Below, piece after piece: positions 17,227-23,805 of a stretch of DNA of 64,000 nucleotides (positions within the stretch are counted from its first letter, which is position 1; the number at the start of each line of letters is the position of its first letter). Below the pieces are notes generated by a model. It did no database searches and had not been told where the DNA came from. It was given only the letters and a program-made list of their open reading frames with translations. A program made the translations under genes and the position numbers. The stretch comes from UMGS1696 sp964621165. Its GTDB lineage: Bacteria; Bacillota; Clostridia; Oscillospirales; CAG-272. The stretch spans positions 4,258 to 68,257 of the forward strand of contig CAZULC010000011.1 in NCBI GenBank assembly GCA_964621165.1, in the 5' to 3' direction.

Positions 17227-18753
17227 ATGGGACTTCGAGTGGACATTCGTCCTGAAGAAATCAGCAGTATTATAAAAAATCAAATAAAAAATTACGAAAA
17301 TAAAGCGGAAGAAGCGGAAACCGGTACGATCATAACCTCCGGAGACGGCATTGTGCGCGCTTTCGGTCTCGAAAAATGCATGGCCAATGAGCTTGTGGTC
17401 TTCGAGGGCGGCGAGAGCGGAATGGCCATGAACCTTGAAGAGGAAACCGTGTCAATCGTCATGCTGGACGACGCTTCAAACATCCGCGAGGGGACTAAGG
17501 TGAAGAGGACCGGCCGCGTCGTTTCAGTTCCCGTGGGCGAGGAGATGATAGGACGTATCGTCAACGCTCTCGGCAAACCCATCGACGGAAAAGGTCCGAT
17601 CAAAACCGAGCTTACCCGCCCAATCGAGAGCGAAGCCCCCGGCATCATCAAGAGAAAAAGCGTGTCCGTACCGCTTCAGACCGGAATCAAGGCTATCGAC
17701 TCAATGATACCCATCGGACGCGGTCAGCGTGAATTAATCGTCGGCGACCGTCAGACAGGCAAGACAACAATAGCCCTCGACACAATCCTGAACCAGAAAA
17801 ACACGGGAGTTATCTGCATCTATGTCGCAATAGGTCAGAAAAATTCCACAATCGCAAATATAGCGGAAACCATTCGCAAGGCTGGCGCGGATTCTTATAC
17901 AGTTGTAGTGGCGGCTTCGGCTTCGGAAGGATCACCGCTCCAGTACATCGCCCCCTACTCCGGATGCGCAATGGCTGAGTACTTTATGGCACAGGGAAAG
18001 GACGTCCTCATAGTCTACGACGACCTGTCCAAACACGCTGTGGCATACCGCGCTCTCTCCCTCCTCATCCGCAGACCCCCGGGACGTGAGGCTTTCCCCG
18101 GAGACGTATTCTACCTCCACTCACGGCTCCTTGAACGTGCGGCTAGAGTCGCACCCGAGTACGGCGGAGGCTCCATTACCGCTCTCCCGATTATCGAGAC
18201 CCAGGCCGGCGACGTTTCCGCATATATTCCTACAAACGTAATATCAATCACCGACGGCCAGATTTTCCTTGAGACGGAACTGTTCCACTCGGGCGTTGTC
18301 CCCGCTGTCAACCCGGGTATATCAGTCTCCCGTGTAGGCGGCTCGGCCCAGATCAAGCCAATGAAGCAGTTCGCCAGCACGTTGAAGCTGCTCTATTCCC
18401 AGTACCGGGAGCTTCAGACCTTCGCACAGTTCGGCTCAGACCTTGACGCAGATACAAAATCCCGCCTTGCGCTTGGTGAGAGAATCGTGGAAATTCTGAA
18501 GCAGGACAAAAATTCCCCCATAAAGGTTGAAAATCAGGTGGTCATCATCTACGCCGCAATAAATGGGTATTTGAATAAAGTCGCAGTGGCTGACGTAAAG
18601 GAATACGAAAAGGAACTGTACGAATTCATGGATCTTCGCCATCCCGAGGTTCTCGAGACAATCAAAGCAGGCGCAAAGCTCGGAGACGAAGAAAAAGCAG
18701 CTCTCGACGCCGCAGTCCGCGAATTCACGGAAAAGTTCACCTCCGAACACTGA
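17227..18753 (+). CDS. atpA: ATP synthase F1 subunit alpha
   Basis: The 508-residue protein has the full family length and forms the non-catalytic nucleotide sites of F1. Walker A is GDRQTGKTTIA near residues 173-183. The ending of the nucleotide domain, HSGVVPAVNPGISVSRVGG near 357-375, is the F1 alpha/beta signature and contains the arginine finger. A strong AAAGGA site precedes the ATG. The gene follows atpH by 56 bp. Confidence 0.96.
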   Translation: MGLRVDIRPEEISSIIKNQIKNYENKAEEAETGTIITSGDGIVRAFGLEKCMANELVVFEGGESGMAMNLEEETVSIVMLDDASNIREGTKVKRTGRVVSVPVGEEMIGRIVNALGKPIDGKGPIKTELTRPIESEAPGIIKRKSVSVPLQTGIKAIDSMIPIGRGQRELIVGDRQTGKTTIALDTILNQKNTGVICIYVAIGQKNSTIANIAETIRKAGADSYTVVVAASASEGSPLQYIAPYSGCAMAEYFMAQGKDVLIVYDDLSKHAVAYRALSLLIRRPPGREAFPGDVFYLHSRLLERAARVAPEYGGGSITALPIIETQAGDVSAYIPTNVISITDGQIFLETELFHSGVVPAVNPGISVSRVGGSAQIKPMKQFASTLKLLYSQYRELQTFAQFGSDLDADTKSRLALGERIVEILKQDKNSPIKVENQVVIIYAAINGYLNKVAVADVKEYEKELYEFMDLRHPEVLETIKAGAKLGDEEKAALDAAVREFTEKFTSEH

Positions 18754-18835
18754 AGATGAAGCAGGCCGGACCCTATAACGCGTAACCTTTACCTCGTCCG
18801 GCTTCGCTTAACAATAACGTAAGGATAAAAGTAAA

Positions 18836-19705
18836 ATGGGAGCTAATATCAAAGCCATACGTGCCAAAATAAAAAGCGTGGATTCGACGCGGCATATAAC
18901 CAAGGCAATGGAACTTGTGGCGTCCTCCAAAATCAGGCGGGCAGGGGAAAGAATGGAGTCGTCCAGATTCTACCGCTCCGTTATGATTGACGCTTTCGCT
19001 TCATTGGCTGCGGAAAAAAGCAAATACTCCGAACCCCGAAGCCGCTCTCTTCCCACACTCTACATCATTATAGCAGGAGACCGCGGACTTGCCGGAGGGT
19101 ATAACAACAATATCTTCCGCTCGGCTATGACAATGCTCGAGGATAAAGACCTGATTCTTCCCATCGGCAAAAGAGCAGTGGAGTACTACCGGCACAACGG
19201 AAACCTCGTCAGCGATAAGTTCGCCTCGGTGGAGCATTTTTCCTCGGAAAACTCGGCTGAAGTCTCACGAATCATAACAAATATGTACGACAAAGATAAA
19301 ATAGCGGCAGTCAACCTGATCTATACAAGGTTCTCGTCAATGCTCAGCCAGTCCCCTGATATAACCTACCTCCTTCCGCTTGACAAAAAGAAAAACAAAA
19401 AGTCCGGCGCGAATGGGACTGAAACGGATGAAAAAAGCACTGACGAACACCATATAGTGGTGGAATATGAACCAAGCCCCGAAGCTGTCCTGTCGGCTGT
19501 CATTCCCGAGTATATCTCAGGAGTGCTGTATTCGTCGGTCATGGAGTCCTACGCATCCGAACTGGCCGCAAGACGCTCCGCAATGGATACTGCCACCAAA
19601 AACGCCGACGAAATGATGAGCGACCTCAGCCTCAAGTACAACAGAGCAAGACAGAGCGCAATCACACAGGAAATCACAGAAATCGTTGCAGGCGCAAACG
19701 CATAA
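18836..19705 (+). CDS. atpG: ATP synthase F1 subunit gamma
   Basis: The 289-residue central stalk subunit opens with IKAIRAKIKSVDSTRHITKAMELVASSKIRRA, the conserved N-terminal helix, and closes with the family signature TKNADEMMSDLSLKYNRARQSAITQEITEIVAGANA (each listed here as running text of the start and end helices). A Lys/Glu-rich insertion near residues 184-205 (KKKNKKSGANGTETDEKS) lengthens the middle domain slightly. An AAGGA site precedes the ATG. A long 326-bp gap follows before atpD. Confidence 0.95.
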   Translation: MGANIKAIRAKIKSVDSTRHITKAMELVASSKIRRAGERMESSRFYRSVMIDAFASLAAEKSKYSEPRSRSLPTLYIIIAGDRGLAGGYNNNIFRSAMTMLEDKDLILPIGKRAVEYYRHNGNLVSDKFASVEHFSSENSAEVSRIITNMYDKDKIAAVNLIYTRFSSMLSQSPDITYLLPLDKKKNKKSGANGTETDEKSTDEHHIVVEYEPSPEAVLSAVIPEYISGVLYSSVMESYASELAARRSAMDTATKNADEMMSDLSLKYNRARQSAITQEITEIVAGANA

Positions 19706-20031
19706 AAATAATATTAAGCAGATGTGAGTTAACAGGAATGCAAACAATCTGATTTACTAAATCAAGGTGTTCCATACGGCGTGGGTGAGTAGGGTAGTGG
19801 TCCCTAAACACCACCTCCACCCTTCATGATGTCAAGGATAACAATATGGCAAGAGGAAAACTTCTTCATCGACAGGCACAAATGATAAATTGAAGCCGAA
19901 CAATTAAAACTGCACTATTAAATAAATTTGTCATTTTGAAGTTCTTGCTCAGCTTCTTTCAAGAAGCACGTACCCCTCGTCCTCCTCGTAGCCCCTCGCC
20001 ACCTGCTAACTCATATAAATGGAGAAAAATA
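19706..20031 (+). other. Long intercistronic region with hairpins in the atp operon
   Basis: These 326 bp separate atpG from atpD, against 34-139 bp elsewhere in the operon. I see a GC-rich imperfect hairpin at about 19782-19822 (GTGGGTGAGTAGGGTAGTGG against CCACCTCCACCC) and a perfect GCTTCTT-tc-AAGAAGC hairpin at 19952-19967. A C-rich tract (CCCCTCGTCCTCCTCG) follows. The frame open from 19936 into atpD encodes a Pro/Arg-rich stretch without a ribosome site, so I do not count it as coding. Confidence 0.6.
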
Positions 20032-21432
20032 ATGTCAGAGAAAAAACATATCGGTCATGTTGCTCAGGTAATTGGCCCTGTCGTTGACGTAAGATTCGAC
20101 GAGGGAGAACTGCCTGATATATTGAATGCCGTTCAGATTAAATGCGGCGACCGTACTATTACCGTCGAGGTATCGTCCCATACGGGTGACAATACTGCAA
20201 GATGTATTGCAATGAGCTCAACGGACGGACTTGTTCGCGGTACGGAAGCTGTGGATACGGGTGCGCCTATCAAAGTTCCCGTGGGAAGAGGCACGCTTGG
20301 ACGTATCTTCAACGTTTTGGGTGAGCCGGTTGACGAGCTTCCCGAACCGGAAGGATGCGAAAAATGGTCCATCCACCGCCCCGCTCCCACATATGAAGAA
20401 CAGTCTGTGGAAACCGAAATCCTCGAAACCGGAATCAAGGTCATCGACCTCATCTGCCCCTATACAAGAGGCGGAAAAGTCGGCCTGTTCGGCGGCGCAG
20501 GAGTGGGTAAAACCGTCATCATCATGGAACTTATCAATAATATCGCTAAACAGCACGGAGGTATTTCCGTGTTCACCGGAGTAGGCGAGAGAACCCGTGA
20601 AGGCAACGACCTCTATAACGAAATGAAGGAATCCGGCGTTATCGAGAAAACCGCGCTGGTCTACGGTCAGATGAATGAGCCGCCGGGAGCAAGAATGAGA
20701 GTTGGCCTGTCCGGACTCACAATGGCAGAGTATTTCCGCGATAAAGAAGGTCAGGACGTGCTTCTCTTCATAGATAACATCTTCCGTTTCACTCAGGCAG
20801 GAAGCGAAGTGTCCGCTCTGCTCGGTCGTATGCCCTCAGCCGTTGGTTATCAGCCCACCCTCGCAACGGAAATGGGCGCACTTCAGGAGAGAATCACCTC
20901 AACCAAGAAAGGCTCCATTACTTCAATTCAGGCGGTTTACGTTCCCGCGGACGACTACACCGACCCAGCACCGGCTACTACATTTGCCCACCTCGACGCA
21001 ACCACAGCCCTCAGCCGTTCCATAGCTTCAATGGGTATCTACCCCGCAGTCGACCCACTGGAGTCCACTTCCCGTATCCTCACACCCGATATCGTCGGAG
21101 AAGAACACTACCGTGTCGCCCGTGAGGTTCAGCGTGTGCTTCAGCGGTACCAAGAGCTTCAGGACATCATCGCCATCATGGGTATGGATGAGCTGTCGGA
21201 GGAAGATAAACTCCTCGTTTCCAGAGCCAGAAAGGTCCAGCGGTTCATGTCACAGGGACTTCACGTGGCGGAACAGTTCAACGGCTTCCCGGGTCAGTAT
21301 GTGCCTGTCAAGGAAACCATCCGCGGCTTTGATGAAATCCTCAAGGGCAACTGCGATAACCTTCCCGAAAGCGCATTTTTGTTCGTTGGCACAATCGACG
21401 AGGCATTTGAAAAAGCAAAAATGGCAAAGTAA
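20032..21432 (+). CDS. atpD: ATP synthase F1 subunit beta
   Basis: The 466-residue catalytic subunit starts at ATG 20032, with GGAG 8 bases upstream; this gives the usual N-terminus MSEKKHIGHVAQVIGPVVDV. Walker A is GGAGVGKTVI near 152-161, the catalytic Glu lies in GERTREGNDLY, and the DELSEED-loop equivalent reads DELSEEDK near 384-391. The region ALSRSIASMGIYPAVDPLES is the F1 signature. An open upstream extension of 32 Pro-rich residues is rejected because the family starts here. Confidence 0.96.
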   Translation: MSEKKHIGHVAQVIGPVVDVRFDEGELPDILNAVQIKCGDRTITVEVSSHTGDNTARCIAMSSTDGLVRGTEAVDTGAPIKVPVGRGTLGRIFNVLGEPVDELPEPEGCEKWSIHRPAPTYEEQSVETEILETGIKVIDLICPYTRGGKVGLFGGAGVGKTVIIMELINNIAKQHGGISVFTGVGERTREGNDLYNEMKESGVIEKTALVYGQMNEPPGARMRVGLSGLTMAEYFRDKEGQDVLLFIDNIFRFTQAGSEVSALLGRMPSAVGYQPTLATEMGALQERITSTKKGSITSIQAVYVPADDYTDPAPATTFAHLDATTALSRSIASMGIYPAVDPLESTSRILTPDIVGEEHYRVAREVQRVLQRYQELQDIIAIMGMDELSEEDKLLVSRARKVQRFMSQGLHVAEQFNGFPGQYVPVKETIRGFDEILKGNCDNLPESAFLFVGTIDEAFEKAKMAK

Positions 21433-21452
21433 AACAAAACGGTTTAACGATT

Positions 21453-21716
21453 ATGAAAACTTTCAAACTACAGATAGCCGCTCCAGACGGAATGAGATAC
21501 GACGGCGAGTCAACCCAGCTTTCCGTCCGTGGAATCGTAGGGGAACTGGCAGTTCTCGCGGGACATGTGCCTTTCGTGACGGCTCTCGCTCCGGGAGAAG
21601 TTCGGGTGTACCTCGATTCAGGGGAAGTCAAAAAAGGCCAGTGCGGCGGCGGTATGCTCATGGTCGCCAAAGACTGCACAAGAGTCATGGCCTCCGACTT
21701 CACGTGGAAGGAATAG
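21453..21716 (+). CDS. atpC: ATP synthase F1 subunit epsilon, short form
   Basis: The 87-residue protein contains the N-terminal beta-sandwich of epsilon that binds gamma and the c ring, with FKLQIAAPDGMRYDGE at the start and GELAVLAGHVPFVTALAPGEV in the middle. Family members normally have 130-140 residues, the last 45-50 forming a two-helix hairpin that binds ATP or inhibits rotation. Here the stop at 21714-21716 follows immediately after the sandwich. No helical remainder is visible downstream in any frame that I could follow. The gene closes the operon. Confidence 0.88.
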   Translation: MKTFKLQIAAPDGMRYDGESTQLSVRGIVGELAVLAGHVPFVTALAPGEVRVYLDSGEVKKGQCGGGMLMVAKDCTRVMASDFTWKE

Positions 21717-21768
21717 CAGAATCACGCGGATATGACGGAATTTTATAACCGGATAAGGCGGCAGTAAC

Positions 21769-22131
21769 ATGGGATGTCTTGGAAACATGATATGGTTCCT
21801 CTGCGGCGGAATCTGGCAGGGTCTTGCATGGGCTGCCGCGGGTGTTTTATGGTGCATTACAATTGTGGGAATTCCAATCGGGCGGCAGTGCTTTAAATTT
21901 TCCGCTCTGTCGTTTTTCCCCTTCGGCAAGGAAATCCACTACGGCGGCGGCACAATGTCAACTCTCGCAAATCTTGTGTGGCTTATAGTGAGCGGCATTC
22001 CTCTTGCGGCGGCGGCAGTGATGAACGGAATTCTGCTGTGCTGTACCATAATCGGGATCCCATTTGGCAAGCAGTGCTTCAAAATAGCAAAGCTCGCACT
22101 CATGCCATTCGGAGCCACCGTGATTGACTGA
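21769..22131 (+). CDS. YccF-domain membrane protein
   Basis: The 120-residue protein is an internal duplication. Each half has a hydrophobic helix and the motif ITIVGIPIGRQCFKFSALSF or CTIIGIPFGKQCFKIAKLAL followed by PFG, the YccF signature (PF03733). The function is unknown; the family consists of small inner-membrane proteins. It starts 52 bp after atpC and may be transcribed with the ATP synthase operon. Confidence 0.88.
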   Translation: MGCLGNMIWFLCGGIWQGLAWAAAGVLWCITIVGIPIGRQCFKFSALSFFPFGKEIHYGGGTMSTLANLVWLIVSGIPLAAAAVMNGILLCCTIIGIPFGKQCFKIAKLALMPFGATVID

Positions 22132-22168
22132 CGGTAAAGCTGCTCCGACGCTAATAAAATAAAAAATC

Positions 22169-22199
22169 AGGCAGTCGTTGTTTTGCGGCTGTCTTTTTT
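22169..22199 (+). terminator. Terminator after the atp operon and yccF
   Basis: AGGCAGTCG pairs with CGGCTGTCT (two G-U pairs) around a T-rich loop and is followed by TTTTT. Confidence 0.7.
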
Positions 22200-22313
22200 G
22201 CGTTAAAAACATAACTTCGACGTGTAAATTGTACTTTTTCGCGTTGGAATCATATTTTATGTGAAAACATAAAGTCTGTGCGGGATTCAGCCGTGTGTTT
22301 GACTCCACTGCAA

Positions 22314-22358
22314 AAATAAAAAACGGAGCCAGCATCAGCCGAACTCCGTCGTTTTTTT
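22314..22358. terminator. Terminator of the acidic zinc-ribbon gene
   Basis: ACGGAG (22323-22328) pairs with CTCCGT (22344-22349). T runs flank the stem on both strands, so it can stop transcription from either side. It lies 6 bp past the stop of the minus-strand gene. Confidence 0.7.
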
Positions 22359-22363
22359 GGAAA

Positions 22364-22831
22364 TTACAGATCCTTGCCTTCGTCCTCGTCTTCGTCGCCG
22401 ATAAGGGGCTTCTGGCAGGCGGGACATATTACGTCCTCAGGGTCTACGCTGTCGTCGAAGTAAACTTTTCCGCCGCAGTTGGGACACATGGCAACGTAAA
22501 CTTCATCGTCGTCCACGTCCTCATCGTCACATCCGCCGCAGTTTTCGCATTCGTCGTCGTCCTCGTCTTCATCATCATCGTCATCAAAAAAACAGCCGTT
22601 GTCGTCATCGTCGTCATATACGATTTCTTCAACGTCGCCCAAGTCCGCGTCAAGCTCTTCAACGTACTCGTTGGTTACATCAAGCTCGTTGCGCAGGGTT
22701 TCGATTTCTCTGGCAAAATCGGCACAGAGGTCGCATAAAGCCGCGATAATCTTTCCCTCAGGGGTAGTAGTGTCGAGATTCGTTCCGTCAAGAAGACCTT
22801 TGATGTAAGCGCTTTTTTCCGTAGTTTTCAT
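22364..22831 (-). CDS. Acidic zinc-ribbon protein, CD1247-like
   Basis: The 155-residue protein has three parts. Residues 1-50 are a helical region (KSAYIKGLLDGTNLD, then ALCDLCADFAREIETL) like the N-terminal domain of clostridial CD1247-type proteins. Residues 60-110 are extremely Asp/Glu-rich, with an inner CENCGGC. A C-terminal zinc ribbon follows, with CPNCGG and CPACQK. The role is unknown; the ribbon suggests metal-stabilised binding to protein or nucleic acid. It lies downstream of efp on the same strand, with structured repeat copy 2 between them. The antisense frame over it is a shadow of the Asp codons. Confidence 0.75.
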   Translation of the reverse strand: MKTTEKSAYIKGLLDGTNLDTTTPEGKIIAALCDLCADFAREIETLRNELDVTNEYVEELDADLGDVEEIVYDDDDDNGCFFDDDDDEDEDDDECENCGGCDDEDVDDDEVYVAMCPNCGGKVYFDDSVDPEDVICPACQKPLIGDEDEDEGKDL

Positions 22832-22980
22832 GAGGAAGCTCCTTTCAATTTACAAAAATTGCCAATGCCTTTTAATCAAGCAAAATAATAGTTAATACTT
22901 CGCTTAATGTCCTAAGCTAAACAAGCGAACAGATACAAACCACAGCTTGTCCTCGCTCCACATCTTAGATTAAACGTGAG

Positions 22981-23091
22981 AAGAATTCCGGTTTGCGAAG
23001 CAAATTGAAAATGGTTGGTTCCGTTTTCAAAGGAATTCTTCAGTGTGAAACCAGCTTATATGAAGTCCGCACTCGCTGAATGTTTCACACG
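22981..23091 (-). repeat. Structured intercistronic repeat, copy 2
   Basis: Read on the minus strand, this follows the efp stop directly. Hairpin A is GTGTGAAAC with GTTTCACAC (23082-23090 and 23043-23051). Domain B is closed by AAGAATTCC with GGAATTCTT (23032-23040 and 22981-22989). Arm 1 is TGAAAAcGG with CCaTTTTCA and arm 2 is TTTGC with GCAAA around GAA. Compared with copy 1, both arms change on both sides and still pair. Past domain B, a TAAGATGTGGAGCGAG block is shared with copy 3. Confidence 0.88.
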
Positions 23092-23649
23092 TTAAGCTCT
23101 TTCGAGGTACTCGTTTGTTCTGGTGTCGATTCTGATCTTGTCGCCAGTGTTGATGAATAGGGGAACCCTGATGGTGGCGCCTGTCTCAACTGTAGCCGTC
23201 TTGGAAGCACCTGTTGCTGTGTCACCTCTAACGCCGGGCTCGCAGTCCGTGATTTCAAGCTCAACGAACATGGGGGGCTCTACCGCGAAGGGCTTGTCCT
23301 GATAGGAGTGAATCTTGCAGATCATCTCTTCCTTGACGAACTTGAAGTTGTCGCCGATGAGATCCTTGCCGATCGGAACCTGCTCGTAGGAGTCGAGATC
23401 CATGAAGTAGTAAAGGTCGCCGTCGCTGTACAGATACTGCATATCCTTGCGGTCGATTCTCGCGTCGTTATATTTATCTGTGGGGGAGAATGTCTTTTCA
23501 ACAACCGCGCCGGTGATAACGTTTCTCAGCTTTGTTCTGACAAACGCCGCACCCTTGCCGGGCTTTACATGCTGGAACTCGATAACCTGCATTACCTGTC
23601 CGTCCATGTCGAATGTGATACCGTTTTTAAAATCGCCTGCTACAACCAT
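23092..23649 (-). CDS. efp: Elongation factor P
   Basis: The 185-residue, three-barrel protein rescues ribosomes stalled at polyproline. It starts MVVAGDFKNGITFDMDGQ. The exposed loop of domain I reads HVKPGKGAAFVR, with the lysine that is modified in many bacteria near residue 32. The C-terminal OB domain carries the EFP signature GATIRVPLFINTGDKIRIDTRT. No epmA/epmB or ymfI-type modification gene is visible nearby. The promoter is at 23726-23754. The stop codon abuts the structured repeat. Confidence 0.95.
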   Translation of the reverse strand: MVVAGDFKNGITFDMDGQVMQVIEFQHVKPGKGAAFVRTKLRNVITGAVVEKTFSPTDKYNDARIDRKDMQYLYSDGDLYYFMDLDSYEQVPIGKDLIGDNFKFVKEEMICKIHSYQDKPFAVEPPMFVELEITDCEPGVRGDTATGASKTATVETGATIRVPLFINTGDKIRIDTRTNEYLERA

Positions 23650-23725
23650 AGTAGTAATTATCCCTCGGATTTGCGGGATAAACTCCTTTCAAATGATATA
23701 TGTGATTTGAATTCTAATACACCAT

Positions 23726-23754
23726 ATTGTACTATATTTTTCCGCATTTTGCAA
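23726..23754 (-). promoter_or_regulatory. Promoter of efp
   Basis: On the minus strand, TTGCAA (23749-23754) and TACAAT (23726-23731) are 17 bp apart, about 80 bp upstream of the efp start. Confidence 0.65.
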
Positions 23755-23805
23755 GTAGGGAAGAGGAAATTTTTGAAAAAAAACAGTAAAAATCTGCGCG
23801 TTTTT

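Noticed and set aside
19936..20031. N-terminal extension of atpD
   Set aside because: The Pro/Arg-rich stretch lies in a repeat-like region, lacks a ribosome site, and ATG 20032 with GGAG gives the normal family start.
22295..22738. Open frame antisense to the acidic zinc-ribbon gene, rich in Val/Phe/Ile
   Set aside because: It is the complement of Asp/Glu codon runs; no ribosome site, and the other strand has clean zinc-ribbon motifs.
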